The notes under the pieces were generated by a model that made no database searches, was not told where the DNA came from, and saw only the letters and a list, made by a program, of their open reading frames with translations. 64,000 bases of DNA from Inia geoffrensis (lineage: Eukaryota; Chordata; Mammalia; Artiodactyla; Iniidae), in the NCBI GenBank assembly GCA_036417435.1, contig JAZAQT010000027.1, positions 930,001-994,000 on the forward strand, in the 5' to 3' direction. How positions within the stretch are numbered: the stretch's first letter is position 1; each line of letters starts with the position of its first letter. Both the position numbers and the translations under genes were made by a program. This document shows, piece by piece, positions 48,635-62,529 of this stretch.

Positions 48635-50371
48635 CTTTTCTCAACTCGCTTTCTTGTGAGCTGACCGCAAACCCGAATAATTGCTTCAGGCCCTAATCTC
48701 GTTCCGGCATGGCACGCTGAGCCTTTGGTGAACTATTCTTCCTGTAGGGAAATCAGAGTTCAATGTGCCCGTCCAAACACTTCGAGTTAGCCGCTCATTG
48801 GTTCTCCTTATTCCTGATCATCTTCTACCGAAATTGCAAAGTGTGCGAAACAAGAGGTCAAAGGCACTGACTCTCCAAGTGGGGAGAATGTTAATATCGC
48901 CTCTGGAACGGCGAACTAGAGTCCCAGGGGGCGAAAATGGCGATGAGTTTTAGAAACTTTGCCTGATCACTTCGTGGACCATATTCTGGGTTTTCCATGC
49001 ATATTTTAGCTGAAGGATAAATCCCTTAAACGTGGAGATTTGGGACCCGTGGAATGGGAACCATGCACCATTACCTCAAAGGGTCTGCATTCCATCACCA
49101 ATAGCATTAGCCCCAAGTGTCCAGCCTTATCTCTCCCACGGCTGTGGACGTAGAGGTGGTAAATCCAAGATTCCACACAAGCCCTGAAGGACTTATTTAA
49201 GAATTTCTCTCTATTTCACAGTCCTTGTGTTTTCTTTTTCAAATTTAATTTTATAAGGGGATTTAGCTTATGTACACTGCTGTGTGTATGCTGCTGTACA
49301 CAAATGATTTTCTTATGGAGACCTATAAATGTATGGGTTTTAATATTCTTCATAGTCAGGTATATTCCTAGGATTTGAATACGGTGTGTTGAGTCCAATT
49401 GGTTGAGCGAGGAGTAGGTCTTGTCTAACATATATTTGGCTTATGGAATGGTATCTGTCCTAATGTCAACCTCTGGTTTAATGCAGCCTCCCCACTCTCC
49501 TTTCCCCTTAAGCAAGCATCAGTTTCTTTTGTAAATGTGAGACTCTGTTGTGTTTTGTAATGCAGTTCACGCGTAGGGGTGTTTACGTTCCCGGTATTCG
49601 TGATATCTTATGATGTTTCTTTTTCTGTGTGACTTATTTCACTTAGAATCATCGTAACTAAATCCACTCATTATGCTGCTACTGGTCTGTTGCCATTGAT
49701 TTCATTGTTGAGTGATATTCCATTGTAGGGATGTACCACAACATTTATAACCATTTTTCTCTTTCTGGGCTATTGAAGTTGTACCATAGTCAAGGTTCCC
49801 ATAAAGAGAGCTGCCCCAAACTTTGGTGCGGCTGTGTCTTTTTCATTTAAATTTTCCGAATCTATGGCACCATAAGTGGAAGTGCCCTAGGCTCTCTAGC
49901 TTGGTTTTCTCTTTGTTCCAGGAAACACCATCCACTTCTCCAGAGTGGCTGTTGGCAATTTACATCCCGCCCATCAGCATAACAAGGCTGCCGGTTCTCC
50001 ATGGCCTGTCCTGCCTCTCTGGATTTTACACTTTTTTTCGGAGGGCCCTTTTGATCGGTGGGAAGTGAGAGTTGCTTGTAGTGCGGATTTCCATTGCAGG
50101 CTTGCTTGGTTGGCCAAAAAGGGCGTATGCGTTTTTTCCTGAATATATTCAGGAAAAAACGCATACACCCTTTTTGGCCAAGTGCATCACTGTCGAACTG
50201 CTGCCTCTTTTCCTACGCTTTCAGAGCAATTCTTATCTACCCCCCGATATCTCTTTTCTGCAATTCTGCGTCGCGTTCAAGTCCTCCTCACAGCCTTCCT
50301 TCAATAAATTTTTGGATGATAGGGGTCATTTGGAACTCTGCAGGATTGTGAGTTACAGTGCCAGAAATCTC
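48635..50371 (+). repeat. Satellite monomer 29 (class B, acggtgtg subtype)
   Basis: 1,737 bp. Palindrome 50110-50181, one mismatch (catacaccc) absent from its twin, unit 34. Shared cacttcgag, taatattcttc, gtaggggtg and acatttataacc. Confidence 0.95.
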
Positions 50372-52107
50372 CTTTTCTCAACTCGCTTTCTTGTGAGCTG
50401 ACCGCAAACCCAAAGAATTGCTTCAGGCCCTAATCTCGTTCCGGCATGGCACGCTGAGCCTTTGGTGAACTCTTCTTCCTGTAGGGAAATCAGAGTTCAA
50501 TGTGCCCGTCCAAACACATCGAGTTAGCCGCTCATTGGTTCTCCTTATTTCTGATCATCTTTTACCGAAATTGCAAAGTGTGCGAAACAAGAGGTCAAAG
50601 GCACTGACTCTCCAAGTGGGGAGAATGTTAATATGGCCTCTGGAGGGGCGAACTCGAGTCCCAGGGTTCGAAAATGGCGTTGAGTTTTAGAAACTTTGCC
50701 TGATCACTTCGTGGACCATATTCCGGGTTTTCCATGCATATTTTAGCTGACGGATAAATCCCTTAAACGTGGAGATTTGGGACCCGTGGAATGGGAACCA
50801 TGCACCATTACCTCAAAGGGTCTGCATTCCCTCACCAATAGCATCAGCCCCAAGTGTCCAGCCTTATCTGTCCCACGGCTGTGGATGTAGAGGTGGTAAA
50901 TCCCAGATTCCACACAAGCCCTGAAGGACTTATTTAAGAATTTCTCTCTATTTCACAGTCCTTGTGTTTTCTTTTTCAAATTTATTTTTATAAGGGGATT
51001 TAGCTTATGTACACTGCTGTGTGTATGCTGCTGTACTCAAATGATTTTCTTATGGAGACCTATAAATGTATGGGTATAATTTTCTTCATAGTCAGGTATA
51101 TTCCTAGGTTTTGAATACGGGGTGTTGAGTCCATGTGGTTGAGCGAGGAGTAGGTCTTGCCTAATATATATTTGGCTTATGGAATGGTATCTGTCCTAAT
51201 ATCAACCTCTGGTTTTATGCAGCTTCCCCACTCTCCTTTCCCCTTAAGCAAGCATCAGTTTCTTTTGTAAATGTGAGACTCTGTTGTGTTTTGTAATGCA
51301 GTTCACGCGTAGCCGTGTTTACGTTCCCGGTATTCGTGATACCTTATGATGTTTCTTTTTCTGTGTGACTTATTTCACTTAGAATCATCGTAACTAAATC
51401 CACTCATTATGCTGCTACTGGTCTGTTGCCATTGATTTCATTGTTGAGTGATATTCCATTGTAGGGATGTACCACAACTTTTATATCCATTTTTCTCTTT
51501 CTGGGCTATTGAAGTTGTACCATAGTCAAGGTTCCCGTAAAGAGAGCAGCCCCAAACTTTGATGCGGCTGTGTCTTTTTCATTCAAATTTTCCGAATCTA
51601 TGGCACCATAAGTGGAAGTGCCCTAGGCTCTCTAGCTTGGTTTTCTCTTTGTTCCAGGAAACACCATCCACTTCTCCAGAGTGGCTGTTGGCAATTTACA
51701 TCCCGCCCATCAGCATAACAAGGCTGCCGGTTCTCCATGGCCTGTCCTGCCTCTCTGGATTTTACACTTTTTTTCGGAGGGCCCTTTTGATCGGTGGGAA
51801 GTGAGAGTTGCTTGTAGTGCGGATTTCCATTGAAGGCTTGCTTGGTTGGCCAAAAAGGGCGTATGCGTTTTTTCCAGAATATATTCAGGAAAAAACGCAT
51901 ACGCCCTTTTTGGCCAAGTGCATCACTGTCGAACTGCTGCCTCTTTTCCTACGCTTTCAGAGCAATTCTTATCTACCTCACGATATCTGTTTTCTGCAAT
52001 TCTGCATCGCATTCAAGTCCTCCTCACAGCCTTCCTTCAATAAATTTTTGGATGATAGGGGTCATTTGGAACTCTGCAGGATTGTGAGTTACAGTGATAA
52101 AAATCTC
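50372..52107 (+). repeat. Satellite monomer 30 (intermediate class)
   Basis: 1,736 bp with gggtataatt. Palindrome 51846-51917, one mismatch (tttccagaa). The diagnostic window is intermediate (taggttttgaatacggggtg, then gtccatgtgg). Twin of unit 35. Confidence 0.95.
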
Positions 52108-53844
52108 CTTTTCTCCACTCACTTTCTTGTGAGCTGACCGCAAACCCGAAGAATTGCTTCAGGCCCTAATCTCGTTCCGGCATGGCACGCTGAGCCTTTG
52201 GTGAACTCTTCTTCCTGTAGGGAAATCAGAGTTCAATGTGCCCGTCCAAACACATCGAGTTAGCCGCTCATTGGTTCTCCTTATTCCTGATCATCTTCTA
52301 CCGAAATTGCAAAGTGTGCGAAACAAGAGGTCAAAGGCACTGACTCTCTAAGTGGGGAGAATGTTAATATGGCCTCTGGAGCGGCGAACTCGAGTCCCAG
52401 GGTTCGAAAATGGCGATGAGTTTTAGAAACTTTGCCTGATCACTTCGTGGACCATATTCTGGGTTTTCCATGCATATTTTAGCTGAAGGATAAATCCCTT
52501 AAACGTGGAGATTTGGGACCCGTGGAATGGGAACCATGCACCATTACCTCAAAGGGTCTGCATTCCCTCACCAATAGCATCAGCCCCAAGTGTCCAGCCT
52601 TATCTCTCCCACGGCTGTGGATGTAGAGGTGGTAAATCCAAGATTCCACACAAGCCCTGAAGGACTTATTTAAGAATTTCTCTCTATTTCACAGTCCTTG
52701 TGTTTTCTTTTTCAAATTTATTTTTATAAGGGGATTTAGCTTATGTACACTGCTGTGTGTATGCTGCTGTACACAAATGATTTTCTTATGGAGACCTATA
52801 AATGTATGGGTTTTAATTTTCTTCATAGTCAGGTATATTCCTCGGTTTTGAACACGGGGTGCTGAGTCCATGTGGTTGAGCGAGGAGGAGGTCTTGTCTA
52901 ATATATATTTGGCTTATGGAATGGTATCTGTCCTAATGTCAACCTCTGGTTTTATGCAGCCTCCCCACTCTCCTTTCCCCTTAAGCAAGCATCAGTTTGT
53001 TTTGTAAATGTCAGACTCTGTTGTGTTTTGTAATGCAGTTCACGCGCAGCCGTGTTTACGTTCCCGGTATTCGTGATACCTTATAATGTTTCTTTTTCTG
53101 TGTGACTTATTTCACTTAGAATCATCGTAACTAAATCCACTCATTATGCTGCTACTGGTCTGTTACCATTGATTTCATTGTTGAGTGATATTCCATTGTA
53201 GGGATGTACCACGCCTTTTATATCCATTTTTCTCTCTCTGGGCTATTGAAGTTGTACCATAGTCAAGGTTCCCGTCAAGAGCGCAGCCCCAAACTTTGGT
53301 GTGGCTGTGTCTTTTTCATTTAAATTTTCCGAATCTATGGCACCATAAGTGGAAGTGCCCTAGGCTCTCTAGCTTGGTTTTCTCTTTGTTCCAGGAAACA
53401 CCATCCACTTCTCCAGAGTGGCTGTTGGCAATTTACATCCCGCCCATCAGCATAACAAGGCTGCCGGTTCTCCATGGCCTGTCCTGCCTCTCTGGATTTT
53501 ACACTTTTTTTCGGAGGGCCCTTTTGATCGGTGGGAAGTGAGAGTTGCTTGTAGTGCGGATTTCCATTGCAGGCTTGCTTGGTTGGCCAAAAAGGGCGTA
53601 TGCGTTTTTTCCTGAATATATTCAGGAAAAAAGGCATACGCCCTTTTTGGCCAAGTGCATCACTGTCGAACTGCTGCCTCTTTTCCTACGCTTTCAGAGC
53701 AATTCTTATCTACCCCCCGATATCTGTTTTCTGCAATTCTGCGTCGCGTTCAAGTCCTCCTCACAGCCTTCCTTCAATAAATTTTTGGATGATAGGGGTC
53801 ATTTGGAGCTCTGCAGGATTGTGAGTTACAGTGCCAGAAATCTC
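52108..53844 (+). repeat. Satellite monomer 31 (class A)
   Basis: 1,737 bp. Palindrome 53583-53654, one mismatch (aaaaggcat). Its first 730 bases match unit 36; later it carries cagtttgtttt and tgttacc, as in units 27 and 32. Confidence 0.95.
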
Positions 53845-55582
53845 CTTTTCTCAACTCGCTTTCTTGTGAGCTGACCGCAAACCCGAAGAATTGCTTCAGG
53901 CCCTAATCTCGTTCCGGCATGGCACGCTGAGCCTTTGGTGAACTCTTCTTCCTGTAGGGAAATCAGAGTTCAATGTGCCCGTCCAAACACATCGAGTTAG
54001 CCGCTCATTGGTTCTCCTTATTCCTGATCATCTTCTACCGAAATTGCAAAGTGTGCGAAACAAGAGGTTAAAGGCACTGACTCTCCAAGTGGGGAGAATG
54101 TTAATATGGCCTCTGGAATGGCGAACTCGAGTCCCAGGGTTCGAAAATGGCGATGAGTTTTAGAAACTTTGCCTGATCACTTCGTGGACCATATTCTGGG
54201 TTTTCCATGCATATTTTAGCTGAAGGATAAATCCCTTAAACGTGGAGATTTGGGACCCGTGGAATGGGAACCATGCACCATTACCTCAAAGGGTTTGCAT
54301 TCCCTCACCAATAGCATCAGCCCCAAGTGTCCAGCCTTATCTCTCCCACGGCTGTGGATGTAGAGGTGGTAAATCCAAGATTCCACACAAGCCCTGAAGG
54401 ACTTATTTAAGAATTTCTCTCTATTTCACAGTCCTTGTGTTTTCTTTTTCAAATTTATTTTTATAAGGGGATTTAGCTTATGTACACTGCTGTGTGTATG
54501 CTGCTGTACACAAATGATTTTCTTATGGAGACCTATAAATGTATGGGTTTTAATTTTCTTCATAGTCAGGTATATTCCTCGGTTTTGAACACGGGGTGCT
54601 GAGTCCATGTGGTTGAGCGAGGAGGAGGTCTTGTCTAATATATATTTGGCTTATGGAATGGTATCTGTCCTAATATCAACCTCTGGTTTTATGCAGCCTC
54701 CCCACTCTCCTTTCCCCTTAAGCAAGCATCAGTTTGTTTTGTAAATGTCAGACTCTGTTGTGTTTTGTAATGCAGTTCACGCGTAGCCGTGTTTACGTTC
54801 CCGGTATTCGTGATACCTTATGATGTTTCATTTTCTGTGTGACTTATTTCACTTAGAATCATCGTAACTAAATCCACTCATTATGCTGCTACTCGTCTGT
54901 TACCATTGATTTCATTGTTGAGTGATATTCCATTGTAGGGATGTACAACACCTTTTATATCCATTTTTCTCTTTCTGGGCTATTGAAGTTGTACCATAGT
55001 CAAGGTTCCCGTCAAGAGCGCAGCCCCAAACTTTGGTGTGGCTGTGTCTTTTTCATTTAAATTTTCCGAATCTATGGCACCATAAGTGGAAGTGCCCTAG
55101 GCTCTCTAGCTTGCTTTTCTCTTTGTTCCAGGAAACACCATCCACTTCTCCAGAGTGGCTGTTGGCAATTTACATCCCGCCCATCAGCATAACAAGGCTG
55201 CCGGTTCTCCATGGCCTGTCCTGCCTCTCTGGATTTTACAATTTTTTTCGGAGGGCCCTTTTGATCGGTGGGAAGTGAGAGTTGCTTGTAGTGCGGATTT
55301 CCATTGCAGGCTTGCTTGGTTGGCCAAAAAGGGCGTATGCGTTTTTTCCTGAATATATTCAGGAAAAAAACGCATACGCCCTTTTTGGCCAAGTGCATCA
55401 CTGTCGAACTGCTGCCTCTTTTCCTACGCTTTCAGAGCAATACTTATCTACCCCCCGATATCTGTTTTCTGCAATTCTGCGTCGCGTTCAAGTCCTCCTC
55501 ACAGCCTTCCTTCAATAAATTTTTGGATGATAGGGGTCATTTGGCACTCTGCAGGATTGCGAGTTACAGTGCCAGAAATCTC
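53845..55582 (+). repeat. Satellite monomer 32 (class A)
   Basis: 1,738 bp. Palindrome 55320-55392, 73 bp with the same extra A as unit 27. Confidence 0.95.
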
Positions 55583-57319
55583 CTTTTCTCAACTCGCTTT
55601 CCTGTGAGCTGACCGCAAACCCGAAGAATTGCTTCAGGCCCTAATCTCATTCCGGCATGGCACGCTGAGCCTTTGGTGAACTCTTCTTCCTGTAGGGAAA
55701 TCAGAGTTCAATGTGCCCGTCCAAACACATTGAGTTAGCCGCTCATTGGTTCTCCTTATTCCTGATCATCTTCTACCGAAATTGCAAAGTGTGTGAAACA
55801 AGAGGTCAAAGGCACTGACTCTCCAAGTGGGGAGAATGTTATTATGGCCTCTGGAGGGGAGAACTCAACTCCCAGGGTTCGAAAATTGCGATGAGTTTTA
55901 GAAACTTTGCCTGATCACTTCGTGGACCATATTCCGGGTTTTCCACGCATATTTTAGCTGAAGGATAAATCCCTTAAACGTGGAGATTTGGGACCCGTGG
56001 AATGGGAACCATGCACCATTACCTCAAAGGGTCTGCATTCCCTCACCAATAGCATCAGCCCCAAGTGTCCAGCCTTATCTCTCCCACAGCTGTGGATGTA
56101 GAGGTGGTAAATCCAAGATTCCACACAAGCCCTGAAGGACTTATTTAAGAATTTCTCTCTATTTCACAGTCCTTGTGTTTTCTTTTTCAAATTTATTTTT
56201 ATAAGGGGATTTAGCTTATGTACACTGCTGTGTGTATGCTGCTGTACACAAATGATTTTCTTATGGAGACCTATAAATGTATGGGTTTTAGTTTTCTTCA
56301 TAGTCCGGTATATTCCTAGGATTTGAATACGCTGTGTTGAGTCCAATTGGTTGAGCGAGGAGTAGGTCTTGTCTAATATATATTTGGCTTATGGAGTGGT
56401 ATCTGTCCTATTGTCAACCTCTGGTTTAATGCAGCCTCCCCACTCTCCTTTCCCCTTAAGCAAGCATCAGTTTCTTTTGTAAATGTGAGACTCTGTTGTG
56501 TTTTGTAATGCAGTTCACGCGTAGCCGTGTTTACGTTCCCGGTATTCGTGATACCTTATGATGTTTCTTTTTCTGTGTGACTTATTTCACTTAGAATCAT
56601 CGTAACTAAATCCACTCATTATGCTGCTACTGGTCTGTTGCCATTGATTTCATTGTTGAGTGATATTCCATAGTAGGGATGTACCACAACTTTTATATCC
56701 ATTTTTCTCTTTCTGGGCTATTGAAGTTGTACCATAGTCAAGGTTCCCATAAAGAGAGCAGCCCCAAACTTTGGTGTGGCTGTGTCTTTTTCATTTAAAT
56801 TTTCCGAATCTATGGCACCATAAGTAGAAGTGCCCTAGGCTCTCTAGCTTGGTTTTCTCTTTCTTCCAGGAAACACCATCCACTTCTCCAGAGTGGCTGT
56901 TGGCAATTTACATCCCGCCCATCAGCATAACAAGGCTGCCGGTTCTCCATGGCCTGTGATGCCTCTCTGGATTTTACACTTTTTTTCGGAGGGCCCTTTT
57001 GATCGGTGGGAAGTGAGAGTTGCTTGTAGTGCGGATTTCCATTGCAGGCTTGCTTGGTTGGCCAAAAAGGGCGTATGCGTTTTTTCCTGAATATATTCAG
57101 GAAAAAACGCATACGCCCTTTTTGGCCAAGTGCATCACTGTCGAACTGCTGCCTCTTTTCCTACGCTTTCAGAGCAATTCTTATCTACCCCACGATATCT
57201 GTTTTCTGCAATTCTGTGTCGCGTTCAAGTCCTCCTCACAGCCTTCCTTCAATAAATTTTTGGATGATAGGGGTCATTTGGAACTCTGCAGGATTGTGAG
57301 TTACAGTGCCAGAAATCTC
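55583..57319 (+). repeat. Satellite monomer 33 (class B, acgctgtg subtype)
   Basis: 1,737 bp. Palindrome 57058-57129, perfect. Differs from unit 28 by cacattgag, ttattatggcc, actcaactcc and gtccggtat. Confidence 0.95.
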
Positions 57320-59056
57320 CTTTTCTCAACTCGCTTTCTTGTGAGCTGACCGCAAACCCGAATAATTGCTTCAGGCCCTAATCTCGTTCCGGCATGGCAC
57401 GCTGAGCCTTTGGTGAACTCTTCTTCCTGTAGGGAAATCAGAGTTCAATGTGCCCGTCCAAACACTTCGAGTTAGCCGCTCATTGGTTCTCCTTATTCCT
57501 GATCATCTTCTACCGAAATTGCAAAGTGTGCGAAACAAGAGGTCAAAGGCACTGACTCTCCAAGTGGGGAGAATGTTAATATCGCCTCTGGAACGGCGAA
57601 CTAGAGTCCCAGGGGGCGAAAATGGCGATGAGTTTTAGAAACTTTGCCTGATCACTTCGTGGACCATATTCTGGGTTTTCCATGCATATTTTAGCTGAAG
57701 GATAAATCCCTTAAACGTGGAGATTTGGGACCCGTGGAATGGGAACCATGCACCATTACCTCAAAGGGTCTGCATTCCATCACCAATAGCATTAGCCCCA
57801 AGTGTCCAGCCTTATCTCTCCCACGGCTGTGGACGTAGAGGTGGTAAATCCAAGATTCCACACAAGCCCTGAAGGACTTATTTAAGAATTTCTCTCTATT
57901 TCACAGTCCTTGTGTTTTCTTTTTCAAATTTAATTTTATAAGGGGATTTAGCTTATGTACACTGCTGTGTGTATGCTGCTGTACACAAATGATTTTCTTA
58001 TGGAGACCTATAAATGTATGGGTTTTAATATTCTTCATAGTCAGGTATATTCCTAGGATTTGAATACGGTGTGTTGAGTCCAATTGGTTGAGCGAGGAGT
58101 AGGTCTTGTCTAACATATATTTGGCTTATGGAATGGTATCTGTCCTAATGTCAACCTCTGGTTTAATGCAGCCTCCCCACTCTCCTTTCCCCTTAAGCAA
58201 GCATCAGTTTCTTTTGTAAATGTGAGACTCTGTTGTGTTTTGTAATGCAGTTCACGCGTAGGGGTGTTTACGTTCCCGGTATTCGTGATATCTTATGATG
58301 TTTCTTTTTCTGTGTGACTTATTTCACTTAGAATCATCGTAACTAAATCCACTCATTATGCTGCTACTGGTCTGTTGCCATTGATTTCATTGTTGAGTGA
58401 TATTCCATTGTAGGGATGTACCACAACATTTATAACCATTTTTCTCTTTCTGGGCTATTGAAGTTGTACCATAGTCAAGGTTCCCATAAAGAGAGCTGCC
58501 CCAAACTTTGGTGCGGCTGTGTCTTTTTCATTTAAATTTTCCGAATCTATGGCACCATAAGTGGAAGTGCCCTAGGCTCTCTAGCTTGGTTTTCTCTTTG
58601 TTCCAGGAAACACCATCCACTTCTCCAGAGTGGCTGTTGGCAATTTACATCCCGCCCATCAGCATAACAAGGCTGCCGGTTCTCCATGGCCTGTCCTGCC
58701 TCTCTGGATTTTACACTTTTTTTCGGAGGGCCCTTTTGATCGGTGGGAAGTGAGAGTTGCTTGTAGTGCGGATTTCCATTGCAGGCTTGCTTGGTTGGCC
58801 AAAAAGGGCGTATGCGTTTTTTCCTGAATATATTCAGGAAAAAACGCATACGCCCTTTTTGGCCAAGTGCATCACTGTCGAACTGCTGCCTCTTTTCCTA
58901 CGCTTTCAGAGCAATTCTTATCTACCCCCCGATATCTCTTTTCTGCAATTCTGCGTCGCGTTCAAGTCCTCCTCACAGCCTTCCTTCAATAAATTTTTGG
59001 ATGATAGGGGTCATTTGGAACTCTGCAGGATTGTGAGTTACAGTGCCAGAAATCTC
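57320..59056 (+). repeat. Satellite monomer 34 (class B, acggtgtg subtype)
   Basis: 1,737 bp. Palindrome 58795-58866, perfect. Twin of unit 29. Confidence 0.95.
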
Positions 59057-60792
59057 CTTTTCTCAACTCGCTTTCTTGTGAGCTGACCGCAAACCCAAAG
59101 AATTGCTTCAGGCCCTAATCTCGTTCCGGCATGGCACGCTGAGCCTTTGGTGAACTCTTCTTCCTGTAGGGAAATCAGAGTTCAATGTGCCCGTCCAAAC
59201 ACATCGAGTTAGCCGCTCATTGGTTCTCCTTATTTCTGATCATCTTTTACCGAAATTGCAAAGTGTGCGAAACAAGAGGTCAAAGGCACTGACTCTCCAA
59301 GTGGGGAGAATGTTAATATGGCCTCTGGAGGGGCGAACTCGAGTCCCAGGGTTCGAAAATGGCGTTGAGTTTTAGAAACTTTGCCTGATCACTTCGTGGA
59401 CCATATTCCGGGTTTTCCATGCATATTTTAGCTGACGGATAAATCCCTTAAACGTGGAGATTTGGGACCCGTGGAATGGGAACCATGCACCATTACCTCA
59501 AAGGGTCTGCATTCCCTCACCAATAGCATCAGCCCCAAGTGTCCAGCCTTATCTGTCCCACGGCTGTGGATGTAGAGGTGGTAAATCCCAGATTCCACAC
59601 AAGCCCTGAAGGACTTATTTAAGAATTTCTCTCTATTTCACAGTCCTTGTGTTTTCTTTTTCAAATTTATTTTTATAAGGGGATTTAGCTTATGTACACT
59701 GCTGTGTGTATGCTGCTGTACTCAAATGATTTTCTTATGGAGACCTATAAATGTATGGGTATAATTTTCTTCATAGTCAGGTATATTCCTAGGTTTTGAA
59801 TACGGGGTGTTGAGTCCATGTGGTTGAGCGAGGAGTAGGTCTTGCCTAATATATATTTGGCTTATGGAATGGTATCTGTCCTAATATCAACCTCTGGTTT
59901 TATGCAGCTTCCCCACTCTCCTTTCCCCTTAAGCAAGCATCAGTTTCTTTTGTAAATGTGAGACTCTGTTGTGTTTTGTAATGCAGTTCACGCGTAGCCG
60001 TGTTTACGTTCCCGGTATTCGTGATACCTTATGATGTTTCTTTTTCTGTGTGACTTATTTCACTTAGAATCATCGTAACTAAATCCACTCATTATGCTGC
60101 TACTGGTCTTTTGCCATTGATTTCATTGTTGAGTGATATTCCATTGTAGGGATGTACCACAACTTTTATATCCATTTTTCTCTTTCTGGGCTATTGAAGT
60201 TGTACCATAGTCAAGGTTCCCGTAAAGAGAGCAGCCCCAAACTTTGATGCGGCTGTGTCTTTTTCATTCAAATTTTCCGAATCTATGGCACCATAAGTGG
60301 AAGTGCCCTAGGCTCTCTAGCTTGGTTTTCTCTTTGTTCCAGGAAACACCATCCACTTCTCCAGAGTGGCTGTTGGCAATTTACATCCCGCCCATCAGCA
60401 TAACAAGGCTGCCGGTTCTCCATGGCCTGTCCTGCCTCTCTGGATTTTACACTTTTTTTCGGAGGGCCCTTTTGATCGGTGGGAAGTGAGAGTTGCTTGT
60501 AGTGCGGATTTCCATTGCAGGCTTGCTTGGTTGGCCAAAAAGGGCGTATGCGTTTTTTCCAGAATATATTCAGGAAAAAACGCATACGCCCTTTTTGGCC
60601 AAGTGCATCACTGTCGAACTGCTGCCTCTTTTCCTACGCTTTCAGAGCAATTCTTATCTACCTCACGATATCTGTTTTCTGCAATTCTGCATCGCGTTCA
60701 AGTCCTCCTCACAGCCTTCCTTCAATAAATTTTTGGATGATAGGGGTCATTTGGAACTCTGCAGGATTGTGAGTTACAGTGATAAAAATCTC
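59057..60792 (+). repeat. Satellite monomer 35 (intermediate class)
   Basis: 1,736 bp. Palindrome 60531-60602, one mismatch (tttccagaa). Twin of unit 30; private gtcttttgcc. Confidence 0.95.
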
Positions 60793-62529
60793 CTTTTCTC
60801 CACTCACTTTCTTGTGAGCTGACCGCAAACCCGAAGAATTGCTTCAGGCCCTAATCTCGTTCCGGCATGGCACGCTGAGCCTTTGGTGAACTCTTCTTCC
60901 TGTAGGGAAATCAGAGTTCAATGTGCCCGTCCAAACACATCGAGTTAGCCGCTCATTGGTTCTCCTTATTCCTGATCATCTTCTACAGAAATTGCAAACT
61001 GTGCGAAACAAGAGGTCAAAGGCACTGACTCTCTAAGTGGGGAGAATGTTAATATGGCCTCTGGAGCGGCGAACTCGAGTCCCAGGGTTCGAAAATGGCG
61101 ATGAGTTTTAGAAACTTTGCCTGATCACTTCGTGGACCATATTCTGGGTTTTCCATGCATATTTTAGCTGAAGGATAAATCCCTTAAACGTGGAGATTTG
61201 GGACCCGTGGAATGGGAACCATGCACCATTACCTCAAAGGGTCTGCATTCCCTCACCAATAGCATCAGCCCCAAGTGTCCAGCCTTATCTCTCCCACGGC
61301 TGTGGATGTAGAGGTGGTAAATCCAAGATTCCACACAAGCCCTGAAGGACTTATTTAAGAATTTCTCTCTATTTCACAGTCCTTGTGTTTTCTTTTTCAA
61401 ATTTATTTTTATAAGGGGATTTAGCTTATGTACACTGCTGTGTGTATGCTGCTGTACACAAATGATTTTCTTATGGAGACCTATAAATGTATGGGTTTTA
61501 ATTTTCTTCATAGTCAGGTATATTCCTCGGTTTTGAATACGGGGTGTTGAGTCCATTTGGTTGAGCGAGGAGTAGGTCTTGTCTAATATATATTTGGCTT
61601 ATGGTATGGTATCTGTCCTAATATCAACCTCTGGTTTTATGCAGCCTCCCCACTCTCCTTTCCCCTTAAGCAAGCATCAGTTTCTTTTGTAAATGTGAGA
61701 CTCTGTTGTGTTTTGTAATGCAGTTCACGCGTAGACATGTTTACATTCCCGGTATTCGTGATGTCTTATGATGTTTCTTTTTCTGTGTGACTTATTTCAC
61801 TTAGAATCATCGTAACTAAATCCACTCATTATGCTGCTACTGGTCTGTTGCCATTGATTTCATTGTTGAGTGATATTCCATTGTAGGGATGTACCACAAC
61901 TTTTATATCCATTTTTATCTTTCTGGGCTATTGAAGTTGTACCATAGTCAAGGTTCCGGTAAAGAGAGCAGCCCCAAACTTTGGTGTGGCTGTGTCTTTT
62001 TCATTTAAATTTTCCGAATCTATAGCACCATAAGTGGAAGTGCCCTAGGCTCTCTAGCTTGGTTTTCTCTTTGTTCCAGGAAACACAATCCACTTCTCCA
62101 GAGTGGCTGTTGGCAATTTACATCCCGCCCATCAGCATAACAAGGCTGCCAGTTCTCCATGGCCTGTCCTGCCTCTCTGGATTTTACACTTTTTTCAGAG
62201 TGCCCTTTTGATCTCTGGGAAGTGAGAGTTGCTTGTAGTGCAGATTTCCATTGCAGGCTTGCTTGGTTGGCCAAAAAGGGCGTATGCATTTTTTCCTGAA
62301 TATATTCAGGAAAAAAACGCATACGCCCTTTTTGGCCAAGTGCATCACTGTCGAACTGCTGCCTCTTTTCCTAGGCTTTCAGAGCAATTCTTATCAACCC
62401 CCTGATATCTGTTTTCTACAATTCTGCATCGCGTTCAAGTCCTCCTCACAGCCTTCCTTCAATAAATTTTTGGATGATAGGGGCCATTTGGAACTCTGCA
62501 GGATTGTGAGTTACAGTGCCAAAAATCTC
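60793..62529 (+). repeat. Satellite monomer 36 (intermediate, diverged second half)
   Basis: 1,737 bp. Palindrome 62267-62339, 73 bp with an extra A and an arm mismatch (gtatgcattt). From about 61525 many private changes appear (gtagacatg, ttacattcc, gatgtctta, gttccggt, cacaatcc, tcagagtgcc, gatctctggg, ctaggctttc, atcaacccc). Confidence 0.95.

Larger units (their letters stand above)
44960..52840. repeat. Left copy of a 5-monomer-spaced duplication (7.9 kb)
   Basis: Matches about 53645-61525 at offset 8,685 (5 x 1,737). Roughly 14 single-base differences were found by eye over 7.9 kb. Unit lengths repeat in the same order (1738, 1737, 1737, 1736). Shared rarities include gggtttgcattcc, actcgtctgttacc, the +1 A palindrome, gtaggggtg, the gggtataatt deletion, and gataaaaatctcc. 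Confidence 0.85.
53645..61525. repeat. Right copy of the 5-monomer-spaced duplication (7.9 kb)
   Basis: Partner of 44960-52840. Private changes include gaggttaaagg, gtacaacacc, cacattgag, ttattatggcc, gtccggtat and ctacagaaattgcaaactg. The copy ends in unit 36, after which the array becomes clearly more diverged. Confidence 0.85.
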
